From Candidatus Latescibacterota bacterium (GTDB lineage: Bacteria; Latescibacterota; UBA2968; UBA8231), in NCBI GenBank assembly GCA_007136405.1, contig SLHA01000044.1, positions 1-64,000 on the forward strand: DNA of 64,000 bases, read 5' to 3'. Under the pieces are notes generated by a model that was given only the letters and a program-made list of their open reading frames with translations, did no database searches and was not told the DNA's origin. The stretch's first letter is position 1. The number at the start of each line of letters is the position of its first letter. Below, in pieces: positions 1-11,333 of the stretch. Position numbers and translations under genes: made by a program.

Positions 1-1182
1 GATGCGCAGGAGACACAGCCTCCTGCAGACTCAGGCGCGCGTGAAGACGAGCCTCCCCAGGCACAGAGCAAGACCTGGTATCCCTATGTCACCAAAACCC
101 AGTTCGAGAAGTTTCTGTCCCGCCTGGAGAATCAGGTGCCGGATCAGATAGACCGGGACTACGTCCGCGCCATCATTCGAACCCCCTCCATGATATACCG
201 GTTCCTGCGCGGCATAGAGGCCATGCGTCTGATAGACCGTGAACAGGCACCTACCGAACGCCTGTACCGTCTGGTGGACACGGACTATCGGCCATACGCT
301 ATCGCGGAGATCCTCCGCGACCTGTATGGAGATCTGGTGAAGCAGTGGCAGGATTCAGGGGAAACGCTCAGCGATGACCACATGGTTGACTTCTTCCGGG
401 AACGTACCGGGATGGGGCGGGACTCGGCCAACAAGATGAAGATGTTTTTCAAGTATCTGCTCAACGAGGCTGATTTCGGCGAGGCTCCGGTGTTCGTTGC
501 CAAGCCACGGCCGCCGCAAGCGCCTGTCGACCAGCCGCCACCGCCGGCGCCGGAGGCTGTCTCGAGCGACACCCCGTCATCGCCGGCACCGGAACGCCGC
601 TCCCAGGACACCGAAGCCGCTGCTGACGCCTCCTCGGATGAACCGGCGGCGGCTCCTTCGGACTCACCGCCGCAAGACACGGCCGTGCAACCGCCGCCAC
701 AAGACAAGACGGCAGAGCCGGTGCGCGAGCAGCCCCCGGAGCCTCAGCGCAACAACCAGCAGCAGCGCCGCGAGGCCCCTCCGCAGCGCCCGCAGGGGCG
801 CGAGGGGCGAGAGGGTCAGGGGCGCGACGGAAATCATGACCGATCGCGGGGACGGGATGGCAAAGACAGCCGCAACGGCGGGCGGGAGGTTACCGGGAGC
901 CGCGACACAGCAGGCGGACGGGAAGCGAACGCCGGCAGGGATCAGCGCAGTCCCCAGCCGCAGCGTGATGCGGGACAGCGTGATGCGGGACAGCGCCCGG
1001 AGCCGGCCCCCGCGCCGGACGAGCAACCGGAGGCACAAACGCTCAACGAGGTCCAGCGGGCCTATCTGCAGACGCTGCAGTCCATCGTCCGGGTCAACGT
1101 GGACGGTGACTGGGATGAGGACATGATCAAGACCGTCTTCGAGCGGTTGGAGCGGCTGTTCGACCGCATCCGTCGCAACTGA
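1..1182 (+). CDS. DUF5343-like protein with long Pro/Gln/Arg-rich low-complexity tail (5' truncated by window edge)
   Basis: Frame +1 is open from base 1 (DAQETQPPADSG...TWYPYVTKTQFEKFLSRLENQVPDQIDRDYVRAIIRTPSMIYRFLRGIEAMRLID); the listed start at 136 is an internal GTG. C-terminal ~45 aa is helical. Confidence 0.6.
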   Translation, partial: DAQETQPPADSGAREDEPPQAQSKTWYPYVTKTQFEKFLSRLENQVPDQIDRDYVRAIIRTPSMIYRFLRGIEAMRLIDREQAPTERLYRLVDTDYRPYAIAEILRDLYGDLVKQWQDSGETLSDDHMVDFFRERTGMGRDSANKMKMFFKYLLNEADFGEAPVFVAKPRPPQAPVDQPPPPAPEAVSSDTPSSPAPERRSQDTEAAADASSDEPAAAPSDSPPQDTAVQPPPQDKTAEPVREQPPEPQRNNQQQRREAPPQRPQGREGREGQGRDGNHDRSRGRDGKDSRNGGREVTGSRDTAGGREANAGRDQRSPQPQRDAGQRDAGQRPEPAPAPDEQPEAQTLNEVQRAYLQTLQSIVRVNVDGDWDEDMIKTVFERLERLFDRIRRN

Positions 1183-1224
1183 CATCGCCTGCACGCCATT
1201 GTTGGTCAGCAGGCCCAGAAATCC

Positions 1225-1256
1225 ACGGCGCCCGTGTCCAGCGACACGGGCGCCGT
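1225..1256. terminator. Hairpin between convergent genes (possible bidirectional terminator)
   Basis: ACGGCGCCCGTGT-ccagcg-ACACGGGCGCCGT: 13-bp perfect stem, 6-nt loop, followed by TTT on the + strand; lies between convergent stops at 1182 and 1301. Confidence 0.7.
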
Positions 1257-1300
1257 TTCCATCAACAGCGGCCGTCCATTGCCTGCCTGCCGGTATGGCG

Positions 1301-2263
1301 CTAGTCTGAATATGCGCCCATGGCGCAGTATTTCTCCACCCGGTTGCGCACCAGTTCCTCGGCTGACAGCAGCCGCAGTTCGGCCAGTGCCTCGGTGACT
1401 CTACGCTTGAGAAGCGCCGCCGCCTCGTCCCAGTCCCGGTGCGCTCCCCCAAACGGCTCCGGCACTATCTGATCGATGATTTTCTGCTCGTGCAGATCCG
1501 ATGCGGTCAGTTTCAACGCGTCCGCCGCCTCCTCCTTCCGCTCGCGGGTCTTGAACAGGATGGTCGAACAAGCTTCCGGAGCGATCACACCGTACCAGGC
1601 GTTCTCCAGCATCAGTATGCGGTCACCCACGCCCAGAGCGATCGCGCCGCCGCTGCCCCCCTGAGAGAGAATCACCACCACCACGGGTACCGGCAGGTGC
1701 GACATTTCGTACATGCACCGGGCAATCGCTTCAGCCTGCCCCCGGTACTCGGCTTCCACGCCAGGATACGCCGCCGAAGTGTCCACCAGGCTGAGAACCG
1801 GCAGTCCGAACCTGGCGCCCAGATGCATGATCCGCAATGCCTTGCGATACCCTTCCGGGTGCGGCATGCCGAAGTTGCGGCGCTGACGCTCGGCCACATT
1901 CCGTCCGCTCTGCATGCCCACCACCATGATGGGCTCGCCGTCCAGGCGTGCGGCGCCGCCGACCACGGCGGCATCGTCCCCGTAGGCGCGGTCTCCGTGC
2001 AGCTCGACAAAATCACTCGTCATCCGGGTGAGGTAGTCCAGCGTGTACGGACGTTGCGGATGCCGGCTCAGTTGCACACGCTGCCAGGGAGTCAGATCGC
2101 GGTACACCCTCTGGCGCAGATCCTCGGCCCGTTCCTCCAGCCGGCCGATCTCCTCGCTCAGATCCAGGCCGTCCGATTCAGCTTGTTGGGACAACTCGGC
2201 GATGCGCTTTTCCAGGGCGATCACCGGTTGCTCGAAATCCAGGTGGAAGGCATTTTCCGCCAT
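1301..2263 (-). CDS. accA: Acetyl-CoA carboxylase carboxyltransferase subunit alpha
   Basis: MAENAFHLDFEQPVIALEKRIAEL...LHGDRAYGDDAAVVGG...FGMPHPEGYRKALRIM...SQGGSGGAIALGVGD; start placed at MAEN, inside the longer listed ORF. Confidence 0.95.
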   Translation of the reverse strand: MAENAFHLDFEQPVIALEKRIAELSQQAESDGLDLSEEIGRLEERAEDLRQRVYRDLTPWQRVQLSRHPQRPYTLDYLTRMTSDFVELHGDRAYGDDAAVVGGAARLDGEPIMVVGMQSGRNVAERQRRNFGMPHPEGYRKALRIMHLGARFGLPVLSLVDTSAAYPGVEAEYRGQAEAIARCMYEMSHLPVPVVVVILSQGGSGGAIALGVGDRILMLENAWYGVIAPEACSTILFKTRERKEEAADALKLTASDLHEQKIIDQIVPEPFGGAHRDWDEAAALLKRRVTEALAELRLLSAEELVRNRVEKYCAMGAYSD

Positions 2264-2404
2264 CATTCGCCTCCGGTGTGAGCGGCTCCAGGCAGTCTTG
2301 AACGGATACCGGCGGACTGCCACAGGCGGTTGGATGGTCACGGATGAAGGCACCGGCCCGCCTGATAGAACAGACACCAACACGCCACACTTTGTTCGGC
2401 AGGC

Positions 2405-3601
2405 TCAACGCAGCCGCTCCACGGCATGTTGAATGCGGTCCATCGCCGTCTCGATGTTCTGCATGGAAGTTGCGTAGGACAGGCGGATGTGCGCCCGTGT
2501 GCCGAAGCCCGCACCGGGTACGCACGCGACCCAGGCCTCGTCCAAAAGGTATGCGCACAGATCGACCGAGTCCTCGATGCGACGGTCCCCCACCCGGGAT
2601 CCGTACAGCTCATGCACCTCCGGATAGGCATAGAAGGCACCCTGCGGCATGGTGCAGCGGACGCCGTCCAGCGCGTTGAGCCGGTCCACCATGTAGCGCC
2701 GGCGCTGGTCGAAGGCGGTGCGCATTTCCTCGATGGATCCCTGCGGTCCGGTCAGCGCTTCTACCGCAGCTTTCTGCGAGATGGAGGCCGGGTGGGACAC
2801 CTCGTGGTTCTGGATTCGGTTCATGCCGTCCACCACTTCCGCCGTGGCGCCGGCATAACCGATGCGCCAACCGGTCATGGCGTAGGCCTTGGAAACGCCG
2901 TTGACCACGATGGTGAGATCCCGGATCGACGGTCCGAGCGCCGCGATGGACACATGTTCAGCGTCATCGTACACCAGTTTCTCGTAGATCTCATCACTCA
3001 GCACGTAGATGCCGTGCTCTACCGCCACCTCGGCCAGAGCTTCCAGTTCCGCCCGGGTGTACAGCATGCCGCTTGGATTGGAGGGTGTATTGAGATAGAG
3101 CATCCGCGTGCGCGGCGTGATGGCCTTCCTGAACGCGTCCGCGGTCAGTTTGAGGCCGTCATCCGCCGACGTCTCCACGACGACGGGTTCGGCTCCTACC
3201 AGTCGCGGTTGCTCCAGGTAAGTCACCCAGTACGGTGTGGGAATGATCACTTCCTCGCCGGGATTGACCAGGGCAGCCACGGCCAGGTACAGGCAGTGCT
3301 TGGCACCATTGTTGACGATGATCTCCTCTGTGGCGTAATGCAGCCCGTTGTCCGCGGCGAACTTGGCGGCTATGGCTTCCTTCAGTTCGATGATGCCGGA
3401 ACTCGGCATGGTATATTTGGTGAATCCGGCGGCGATGGCACGCACCGCCGCATCCTTGATGTTCTGCGGGGTATCGAAATCAGGTTCGCCGGCCGAAAGG
3501 GCGATGACGTCGACGCCGTCCCGGCGCATGGCCGCTGCCCTGGCCGAAATAGCCATGGTGGCCGACGGCTGCACGCGCTGAACGTTGTGAGCGAGCGGCA
3601 T
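2405..3601 (-). CDS. Pyridoxal-phosphate aminotransferase (aspartate aminotransferase class)
   Basis: SAGEPDFDTPQNIKDAA...NTPSNPSGMLYTRAELEAL...VNGVSKAYAMTGWRIGYAG. Confidence 0.93.
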   Translation of the reverse strand: MPLAHNVQRVQPSATMAISARAAAMRRDGVDVIALSAGEPDFDTPQNIKDAAVRAIAAGFTKYTMPSSGIIELKEAIAAKFAADNGLHYATEEIIVNNGAKHCLYLAVAALVNPGEEVIIPTPYWVTYLEQPRLVGAEPVVVETSADDGLKLTADAFRKAITPRTRMLYLNTPSNPSGMLYTRAELEALAEVAVEHGIYVLSDEIYEKLVYDDAEHVSIAALGPSIRDLTIVVNGVSKAYAMTGWRIGYAGATAEVVDGMNRIQNHEVSHPASISQKAAVEALTGPQGSIEEMRTAFDQRRRYMVDRLNALDGVRCTMPQGAFYAYPEVHELYGSRVGDRRIEDSVDLCAYLLDEAWVACVPGAGFGTRAHIRLSYATSMQNIETAMDRIQHAVERLR

Positions 3602-3616
3602 CCTAATCTCCTCTGG

Positions 3617-4831
3617 TCAGGTGGTATACTCTGCGTTGATGCGGACGTACTCGTAACTCAGGTCGCAGGTGAAGATCGTCGCTCCGCCACCGCCGGCGAC
3701 GCCCAGATCGATGCCGATGGACACTTCCTTGCCCGCCATGGCGGCACTCAACGCCTGGGCATCGAAGGGCTGTCCGGCGCCGCCGCCGTAGATGCGCACA
3801 CCACACAAGGTCACCGTGGCTGCGCCGGGATCGAAGGCGACGCCGGCATATCCCATGGCGCAGAGGATCCGTCCCCAGTTGGGGTCGTTACCGAATATCG
3901 CCGTCTTCACCAGCATGGAGTTGGCCACCGCCAGACCGACCTGTCGTGCCGCCATCTCGTCCACGGCGCCCTGGACATCGACGCTCACCAGCTTGGTAGC
4001 GCCTTCACCATCGCGGGCGATCTGCCTGGCCAGATTGCAGCACACGGCCTCCAGCCCGGCATACAGACGTCCGACCGCCGGATCGTCGCCAGAGGTCAGC
4101 CGGGGAGCGCCGCTGGCGCCGTTGGCCAGGAGGATGACCGTGTCGTTGGTGCTCATGTCGCCATCGACGGTGACGCAGTTGAAGGAGCGGCGCACCGCCC
4201 GACCGAGCAGTTCCTGGAGCAACTCAGGCTCCACAGCCGCGTCCGTGGTGATCGCCGCCAGCATGGTGGCCATGTTCGGGGCAATCATGCCCGAACCCTT
4301 GGCCATACCACCGAGGCGCACTGCCGATCCCTGGCAGTCCAGTTCCACGGCGCACGTCTTGGGCACGGTGTCCGTGGTCATGATGGCTCGGGCTGCATCG
4401 GCACCACCTTGCGCCGACAGAACCGTTGCCGCCGCCTTGACTCCGGCTGTGATCCGGTCCATGGGCATGGGTACCCCGATAACCCCGGTGGAACAAACCA
4501 GCACCGTGGCGGCATCCAGACCCAGGGCAGCCCCGGCAATGGCACACATCGCCTCGGCGTCCCGCCTGCCCTGCTCTCCTGTACAGGCATTGGCATTGCC
4601 GCTGTTGAGCACCACAGCACGGGCGCAGCCGTCCTGCAGATGCTCGCGGTCCACATGGATAGGGGCCGCCTGGACGCGGTTGGTGGTAAACACCGCCGCG
4701 GCGCTGGCCGGGGCGGTGCTGACCACGAGGGCCACATCCTTCCTGTTCGTACCCGGTTTGATGCCCGCCGACACACCGGCAGCCAGATAACCCGCCGGTG
4801 TCGTCACCGTACCCCCGTCGATCCAGTTCAC
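3617..4831 (-). CDS. argJ: Bifunctional ornithine acetyltransferase/N-acetylglutamate synthase
   Basis: GYLAAGVSAGIKPG...AVVLNSGNANACTG...KGSGMIAPNMATML...NDPNWGRILCAMGYAG. Confidence 0.95.
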   Translation of the reverse strand: MNWIDGGTVTTPAGYLAAGVSAGIKPGTNRKDVALVVSTAPASAAAVFTTNRVQAAPIHVDREHLQDGCARAVVLNSGNANACTGEQGRRDAEAMCAIAGAALGLDAATVLVCSTGVIGVPMPMDRITAGVKAAATVLSAQGGADAARAIMTTDTVPKTCAVELDCQGSAVRLGGMAKGSGMIAPNMATMLAAITTDAAVEPELLQELLGRAVRRSFNCVTVDGDMSTNDTVILLANGASGAPRLTSGDDPAVGRLYAGLEAVCCNLARQIARDGEGATKLVSVDVQGAVDEMAARQVGLAVANSMLVKTAIFGNDPNWGRILCAMGYAGVAFDPGAATVTLCGVRIYGGGAGQPFDAQALSAAMAGKEVSIGIDLGVAGGGGATIFTCDLSYEYVRINAEYTT

Positions 4832-6486
4832 CGCGTCATCCCCTCTTGTTGGCTGTCAATCATGGCCGCAGCCGCAGTGCCCGCGCCGTTGCTGGCCGCG
4901 GCCGCCGGCAGGATTCCCGCGTCTTTCATCAGTTTGTAATGCAGACTGTCCGCCAGGGCGATCCAGCTCGCGTCGATGATGTTTTCCGACACTCCTACCG
5001 TACCCCATACATCGCGACCGTCGGTGGATTCGATCAGCACGCGAACCTTGGCGGCGGTGCCATCGCGGCTGGACAGCACTCGCACCTTGTAGTCCTCCAG
5101 GTGGACCTCACGAATGGAGGGAAAATCTATTTCCAGACCTTTGCGCAAGGCCTGGTCCAGCGCGTTCACCGGCCCGTCACCTTCGGCCACGGTGTGGTGT
5201 ACGCGACCGTCCACCCGGATTTTGACGATGGCTTCCGATTCCTCGTCCTGGTCCCCGGTTTTACGGTTGATCGTCCGGAAACTGACCAGCGAGAAGCGAT
5301 CCTTGTATCTGCCCTGGACGCGTTGCGCCATCAACACGAACGAACCCTCTGCCGCCTCGTACTGGTAGCCTTCGTGCTCCAGCCGCTTCACCCTTTCCAG
5401 CAGACGCCTGACACTCGGATCGCGCTTGTCGAGTCCCGGACACAGGCGTTCGAGCTTGCTGACGATGGTACTGGTGCCGGCCTGGTCCGAAAGCAGGTAG
5501 CGCCGGTTGTTGCCGACCACTCCGGGATCGCAGTGCTCGTAGGCTGCCTGTGCCTTCATCATGGCGTCCACGTGAACGCCCCCCTTGTGGGCGAAAGCGC
5601 TCTCGCCCACATACGGCTGGTTGTGATCGTGGGCCACATTAGCCACTTCGCTGAGGAACCGCGAGGCGTCCATCAAGCCGCGCAGCCGTTCGCTGCCGAT
5701 GGTATGCCGTCCTAGCTTGAGCTCCAGATTGGGCAGGAGCGCGCACAGATTCGCATTGCCGCAGCGTTCACCGTACCCGTTGATGGTTCCCTGGATGTGA
5801 ACCGCTCCGGCCTCGACGGCCAGGAGAGTATTGGCCACGGCCACACCGGTATCATCATGCGTGTGTATGCCCAGAGGCACGCCGAGACGGTCGCGCATCT
5901 GCCCGGTGATCCGGAATACCTCCGACGGCATGGCGCCGCCGTTGGTGTCGCAGAGCACGACGATGCGGGCGCCGCCGCGCTCGGCAGCCAGCAGGGTACT
6001 CAGCGCATATTCCGGATCCGCGCCATATCCGTCGAAAAAGTGCTCGGCGTCATAGATCACCTCGCGTCCGCGCGCCACCAGGTAGGCCACGGAATCCTCG
6101 ATCAAAGCCAGGTTCTGTTCCAGACTGCAGCGCAGCACCTGCTGCACATGCAGTTTCCAGCTCTTGCCGAAGATGGTCACGGTTTCCGTCTCGGCGCGCA
6201 GCAGGGTATCCAGCGTGGGATCCTGAGCCGGACTCAAACCGGCGCGGCGCGTACTGCCGAAGGCGGTGACGCGGGAGCGCAGGGGTAGCCGGCGCACTTC
6301 GCGAAAAAAAGCCAGGTCTTTCGGATTGGTGGGGTTCGGCCAGCCGCCCTCGATGAAGTGCACGCCAAGGTCGTCAAGCCGCTGCGCGATGATCAGCTTG
6401 TCATCCAGGGAATAGGCGATCCCCTCCGTCTGGGCGCCATCGCGCAGCGTCGAATCATAGATCTCTATCTGTGATGGCGTGGACAT
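4828..6486 (-). CDS. cimA: Citramalate synthase
   Basis: MSTPSQIEIYDSTLRDGAQTEGIAYSLDDKLIIAQRLDDLGVHFIEGGWPNPTNPKDLAFF; CimA-type HMGL-like N-terminus and LeuA-type C-terminal domain; 4-nt overlap with argJ. Confidence 0.88.
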   Translation of the reverse strand: MSTPSQIEIYDSTLRDGAQTEGIAYSLDDKLIIAQRLDDLGVHFIEGGWPNPTNPKDLAFFREVRRLPLRSRVTAFGSTRRAGLSPAQDPTLDTLLRAETETVTIFGKSWKLHVQQVLRCSLEQNLALIEDSVAYLVARGREVIYDAEHFFDGYGADPEYALSTLLAAERGGARIVVLCDTNGGAMPSEVFRITGQMRDRLGVPLGIHTHDDTGVAVANTLLAVEAGAVHIQGTINGYGERCGNANLCALLPNLELKLGRHTIGSERLRGLMDASRFLSEVANVAHDHNQPYVGESAFAHKGGVHVDAMMKAQAAYEHCDPGVVGNNRRYLLSDQAGTSTIVSKLERLCPGLDKRDPSVRRLLERVKRLEHEGYQYEAAEGSFVLMAQRVQGRYKDRFSLVSFRTINRKTGDQDEESEAIVKIRVDGRVHHTVAEGDGPVNALDQALRKGLEIDFPSIREVHLEDYKVRVLSSRDGTAAKVRVLIESTDGRDVWGTVGVSENIIDASWIALADSLHYKLMKDAGILPAAAASNGAGTAAAAMIDSQQEGMTR

Positions 6487-6615
6487 ACACAGCTCCCGCT
6501 GTTGGCCTGTTACAGTGGAACACGGCCCGCGCGCCGAACGCCGGTGACGCAACCGTCATCCTCTGCAGGCCTGCCTGCCGCACACGGTTGCGAACGTGCG
6601 GCTCTTACGCCGCGT

Positions 6616-7677
6616 TCACGTCGCTTTGGCGACCGCCTCGGCCACCATGTCGCCCACCTCCGAGGTGCTGTATCCCATGCGTCCTGCACCCAGATCGTCG
6701 ATCCGTGTGAGCGCATGGGCGATAGCCTGCTCCACCCGGCTGGCCGCCCTGTCCTCGCCCAACGTTGCCAGCATGAGCTGACAGGCGCCGATGGCAGCCA
6801 TCGGGTTGATGACATTCTGCCCGGTGTACTTGGGCGCCGACCCCCCGATAGGCTCGAACATGGAGACGCCTTCCGGGTTGATATTGCCTCCAGCCGCGAT
6901 TCCCATGCCGCCCTGGATCATGGCGCCCAGATCGGTGATGATGTCTCCGAACATGTTGTCCGTGACGATGACGTCGAACCATTCCGGGTTCTTCACCATC
7001 CACATGCAGGTGGCATCCACGTGGGCGTATTCACGTTTGATATCCGGGTACTCCGCCGCGCCCAGCTCGTGGAAGACGCGCTCCCACAGGTCGAACGCAT
7101 AAGTCAACACATTGGTCTTGCCGCAGAGCGTCAGCGTCATGTCTTGGTGGCGCTTGCGGGTGTATTCGAACGCATAACGCAGGCAGCGTTCGACACCCTT
7201 GCGGGTGTTGATGGATTCCTGGACCGCGACCTCGTCCGGCGTACCGCGTTTGAGACAGCCGCCGGCGCCGGCGTACAGACCCTCGGTGTTTTCCCGCACG
7301 ACGACGAAGTCGATATCCTCCGGTCCCTTGTCCCGCAGCGGCGTGGGAACGTTGGGATACAGTTTGACCGGTCGCAGGTTGATATACTGATCCAGCTCGA
7401 AACGCAGACGCAGCAGGATGCCCTTTTCCAGGATTCCGGGCTTGACGCCGGGATGACCGATGGCGCCCAGGTAAATGGCGTCGAAGGCACGCAACTCCTC
7501 GACAGCAGAATCCGGCAGGATCTCGCCCGTGCTCAGGTAACGTTCGCCGCCGAAGTCGAACTCCTGGGTCTGATAGCGAAACCCCTCTGCTCCGGCTGCC
7601 GCTTCCAGCACCTTCAGTCCCTCTCGGACCACTTCCGGTCCCGTGCCATCGCCAGGTATGACCGCGATTGTATACAA
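6616..7677 (-). CDS. leuB: 3-isopropylmalate dehydrogenase
   Basis: [22 protein letters not shown]...[10 protein letters not shown]...[29 protein letters not shown]; sits in a leu cluster. Confidence 0.88.
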   Translation of the reverse strand: MYTIAVIPGDGTGPEVVREGLKVLEAAAGAEGFRYQTQEFDFGGERYLSTGEILPDSAVEELRAFDAIYLGAIGHPGVKPGILEKGILLRLRFELDQYINLRPVKLYPNVPTPLRDKGPEDIDFVVVRENTEGLYAGAGGCLKRGTPDEVAVQESINTRKGVERCLRYAFEYTRKRHQDMTLTLCGKTNVLTYAFDLWERVFHELGAAEYPDIKREYAHVDATCMWMVKNPEWFDVIVTDNMFGDIITDLGAMIQGGMGIAAGGNINPEGVSMFEPIGGSAPKYTGQNVINPMAAIGACQLMLATLGEDRAASRVEQAIAHALTRIDDLGAGRMGYSTSEVGDMVAEAVAKAT

Positions 7678-7745
7678 AACACCCTCCCTGTTGTGCTGCG
7701 GCGGAAGCCGCCCCGTGCGGCAGCCACAGCGTGATCATGTTGAAG

Positions 7746-8342
7746 TCAGCCGAACGCGCCATCGATGTATGGCAGTCTGGCCGCCGCTGCCTCGATCTGC
7801 GCCCCGGCTTCCAGCAGTTGTCCCAGTGAATCCCACCTGCCCGTGACCAGTTGCTCACGCGCCCCCTCCGGTATGCCGATCGGCAGCGTCAGGGAGCCGC
7901 AGGTTACGGTGAGCTGGGTGAGATTCAAGGATACGATGAGCGCCGGATCCGCCTCCACCATGTCCTGCAGCCGCGCCACGTCCGACGGCGGCAGCACGAC
8001 ACACGGCAGACCGTTGGCCACACAATTACCGAAGAAAATTTCCGCATAGGACTCGCCGATGAAAGCGCGTATGCCGGAGCGCATGAGCGCCTGGGGGGCG
8101 TGCTCCCGGGACGAGCCGCAACCGAAATTGGCGTTGGTGATCAGTATGGAAGCACCCTGGTAGCGCGGATCGTCGAATGGATGCCCGCCGCCGGCACGGT
8201 CGTCTTCGAAGGCGTGCCCGCCCAGTTCGTCAAACGTCACCGTGCGCAGGAAACGGGCCGGGATGATGCGGTCCGTGTCGATGTCTGCACCCCGCAGTGG
8301 CAAGGCCCGTCCGTGTATATTGGTCACATGACTGTCGTTCAT
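7746..8342 (-). CDS. leuD: 3-isopropylmalate dehydratase small subunit
   Basis: GRALPLRGADIDTDRIIPARFLRTVTFDELG...NFGCGSSREHAPQAL. Confidence 0.93.
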   Translation of the reverse strand: MNDSHVTNIHGRALPLRGADIDTDRIIPARFLRTVTFDELGGHAFEDDRAGGGHPFDDPRYQGASILITNANFGCGSSREHAPQALMRSGIRAFIGESYAEIFFGNCVANGLPCVVLPPSDVARLQDMVEADPALIVSLNLTQLTVTCGSLTLPIGIPEGAREQLVTGRWDSLGQLLEAGAQIEAAAARLPYIDGAFG

Positions 8343-8355
8343 TCCAGCTCCTCCC

Positions 8356-9759
8356 TCAACCGAGTACCGCGCGGACATCCACGACCGCGCCCTCCAGCGC
8401 CGCAGCCGCCACCATGGCCGGGCTCATCAACAGGGTCCTGCCGGTGGCGCTGCCCTGACGGCCTTTGAAGTTGCGATTGCTGGACGAGGCGCATACCTGG
8501 CGCCCCTGCAGCTTGTCCGGGTTCATGGCCAGACACATAGAGCATCCGGCGTGGCGCCATTGGAATCCCGCTTCGGTAAAAATCTTGTCCAGTCCCTCGG
8601 CTTCCGCGGCGGCGCGCACCTGACGCGAACCGGGCACCACGATGGCGGTGACGTGCGGCGCCACTTTGCCCTTGCAGGCGATGCCGGCGGCTTCCCGCAG
8701 ATCCGACAGACGGCCGTTGGTGCATGAGCCGATAAAAGCGACATCGATGCTCGTGCCCGCGAGCCGCTGGCCGGGACGGAAGCCCATGTAGTCCAGGGCC
8801 TCGCGCGCACTGCTGCGGGCCTCCGCCGGCATGCGCTCCGGATCCGGAATGGTCGCACCCACCCCTGCCGACTGGCCCGGGGTGATGCCCCAGGTCACGG
8901 TGGGCTCGATGGCGGCCGCATCGACCATGACCTGGTCGTCGTATGCCGCGTCAGCATCGGAAGCCATGCACTGCCACCAGTCCACGGCTCGCGTGAACGC
9001 CTCATCCGCGGGAGCATAAGGCCTGCCCCGCAGATAGTCGAAAGTGGTGGTGTCCGGATTCACGTACCCGGCGCGCGCGCCACCCTCGATGGACATGTTG
9101 CACACGGTCATGCGCTCCTCCATGGACATGGCGTCCACAGTGGTGCCGGCGTATTCATACGCGAACCCCACGCCGCCGTTCACGCCCAAACGGTTGATGA
9201 TATGCAGAATGACGTCCTTGGCGTATACGCCTGGCGGCAGCGTGCCATCCACCTGGATCCGCCGCACCTTCAGCGGCGCCATGGCCAGACACTGGGTGGC
9301 CAGCACATCCCGGACCTGGCTGGTTCCGATACCGAATGCCACCGCTCCGAAGGCGCCGTGCGTGGCGGTGTGGCTGTCGCCGCAGGCCACGGTCATGCCG
9401 GGTTGCGTGAGACCGAGTTCGGGGCCGATGATGTGGACGATGCCCTGGCGTTCGTCGTCCGTGTTGAACAACGGCAGAGCGAAGTCGCCGGCATTCTGTT
9501 CTATGGCCTGCAGCATCCGTTCCGCCAGGACATCCTGATACGGCCGCTGCAGTCGATCCGTCGGCACGATGTGGTCCACGGTGGCGAACGTGCGTTGCGG
9601 GAAGCGCACCTCCAGACCGCGCTCCCGAAGCATCTGGAAGGCCTGTGGACTGGTCACTTCATGCACCAGGTGGAGTCCGACGAACAGCTGCGTCTGTCCA
9701 CCCGGCAAGGTGCGCACCGTGTGCGCGTCCCAGACTTTGTGCAGTAACGTCCTGCCCAT
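8356..9759 (-). CDS. leuC: 3-isopropylmalate dehydratase large subunit
   Basis: [16 protein letters not shown]...[24 protein letters not shown]...[15 protein letters not shown]. Confidence 0.96.
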   Translation of the reverse strand: MGRTLLHKVWDAHTVRTLPGGQTQLFVGLHLVHEVTSPQAFQMLRERGLEVRFPQRTFATVDHIVPTDRLQRPYQDVLAERMLQAIEQNAGDFALPLFNTDDERQGIVHIIGPELGLTQPGMTVACGDSHTATHGAFGAVAFGIGTSQVRDVLATQCLAMAPLKVRRIQVDGTLPPGVYAKDVILHIINRLGVNGGVGFAYEYAGTTVDAMSMEERMTVCNMSIEGGARAGYVNPDTTTFDYLRGRPYAPADEAFTRAVDWWQCMASDADAAYDDQVMVDAAAIEPTVTWGITPGQSAGVGATIPDPERMPAEARSSAREALDYMGFRPGQRLAGTSIDVAFIGSCTNGRLSDLREAAGIACKGKVAPHVTAIVVPGSRQVRAAAEAEGLDKIFTEAGFQWRHAGCSMCLAMNPDKLQGRQVCASSSNRNFKGRQGSATGRTLLMSPAMVAAAALEGAVVDVRAVLG

Positions 9760-9773
9760 GTTGTGTCCCCCCG

Positions 9774-11324
9774 CTATACGGTTTCGGTCTGCTGCTGACT
9801 GCGTTCGATGCGCATCTCCAGACGGTTGAGCGCGTCGACATAGGCTTTGGAGCTGGCCTCGATCACGTCTGTGGAGATTCCCCGTCCCTTGGAGTTCACC
9901 CCGTTCTTCGACACCCGGACCATCACTTCGCCCAGCGCCTGGCTGCCACTCGTCACAGCGCGAATGGAATACTCCTCCACCTTCACCCCGGCTTTGGCTG
10001 CCTGGTCTATGGCCATGTACGCGGCGTCCACCGGACCGTCGCCACAGGCGCTTTCCAGCACCTCCCGGCCGTCTACCCGCAGACGCACCGTGGCCGAAGG
10101 AACCGTGCCTGTGCCGCTGATGGCGTGCAGGTATTCGAGCACGTACTTCTGTGGCACCTGGCGGATCTCATCTCCGGCGATGGCCAGCAGGTCATCGTCG
10201 TAGACCTCCTTTTTCTTGTCGGCAATCTCCAGAAAACGTTCGTACGCCTTGTTTAGATCCGCCCCGGACAAGTGGTATCCCAGCTCCCCCAGACGGTGCT
10301 GCAGGGCATGGCGCCCCGAACGGGCAGTGAGAACGATCTCCGTGTCATCCAGGCCGACGTCCTCCGGCGCCATGATCTCGAACGTGTTGCGCGTCTTCAA
10401 CACGCCATCCTGGTGAATGCCCGAACTGTGCGCGAAGGCGTTGCCACCGACGATGGCTTTGTTGGGCGCTACGGCAATTCCCATCAACCGGCTTACCAGC
10501 CGGCTGGTGGCAATCAATTCCCGGGAGGTTACACCGACCTGGAGTCCGAAATAATCCTGGCGTGTCTTGACCGCCATGACCACCTCCTCCAGAGAGGCAT
10601 TGCCCGCCCGTTCTCCCAGGGCGTTGATCGTGCATTCCACCTGGCGCGCTCCGTGGCGCAGGGCAGCCAGAGAGTTGGCGGTGGCCATGCCCAGATCGTC
10701 ATGACAATGGACGCTGATGACCGCCTGATGGATGTTGGGTACGCGCTCCAGCAGTGCGGCGATCATGGCACCGAACTGCTCCGGAACAGCGTAGCCGACG
10801 GTATCCGGTATGTTGATCGTGCTCGCTCCAGCGGCGATGGCCGCCTCCACCACTTCGTAGAGGTAGGCCGGATCCGTGCGCGTGGCGTCCATGGGCGAAA
10901 ACTCGACGTCCTCACAGAAACCGCGTGCCTGCTCCACGGCGGTCACCGCCATCCGCAGAACTTCGTCCGCGGTTTTTCTCAACTGGCCCCGCAGGTGAAT
11001 TGCCGACGTGCCGACAAAAGTGTGAATGCGCGCGCGCGCCGCTCCGGCCAGCGCTGCAGCGGCCCGCTCCACATCCTGCGGTAAGGCCCGGGCCAGGCCG
11101 CAGATCGCCGGACCGTTCACCTCGTTGGCGATACGCCGCACGGCTTCGAAGTCCTCGTGGGAGGAAATGGGGAATCCGGCCTCGATGACATCCACCCGAA
11201 GGCGCGCCAGCTGCTGGGCGATCTCCAGTTTCTCACGCACTGTCAGCGAAGCCCCCGGGGTCTGCTCCGCATCGCGCAGTGTGGTGTCGAAGATGATCAG
11301 GCTTTTTGCGTCCATGTCGCTCAC
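9774..11324 (-). CDS. leuA: 2-isopropylmalate synthase (start GTG 11324 or ATG 11315)
   Basis: [45 protein letters not shown]...[12 protein letters not shown]. Confidence 0.95.
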   Translation of the reverse strand: MSDMDAKSLIIFDTTLRDAEQTPGASLTVREKLEIAQQLARLRVDVIEAGFPISSHEDFEAVRRIANEVNGPAICGLARALPQDVERAAAALAGAARARIHTFVGTSAIHLRGQLRKTADEVLRMAVTAVEQARGFCEDVEFSPMDATRTDPAYLYEVVEAAIAAGASTINIPDTVGYAVPEQFGAMIAALLERVPNIHQAVISVHCHDDLGMATANSLAALRHGARQVECTINALGERAGNASLEEVVMAVKTRQDYFGLQVGVTSRELIATSRLVSRLMGIAVAPNKAIVGGNAFAHSSGIHQDGVLKTRNTFEIMAPEDVGLDDTEIVLTARSGRHALQHRLGELGYHLSGADLNKAYERFLEIADKKKEVYDDDLLAIAGDEIRQVPQKYVLEYLHAISGTGTVPSATVRLRVDGREVLESACGDGPVDAAYMAIDQAAKAGVKVEEYSIRAVTSGSQALGEVMVRVSKNGVNSKGRGISTDVIEASSKAYVDALNRLEMRIERSQQQTETV

Positions 11325-11333
11325 TCTCCCGTA

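Noticed and set aside
2426-4939. 837-aa plus-strand ORF
   Set aside because: Antisense to the aminotransferase and argJ, both clearly conserved; a shadow ORF from GC-rich codon bias with no recognisable domain.
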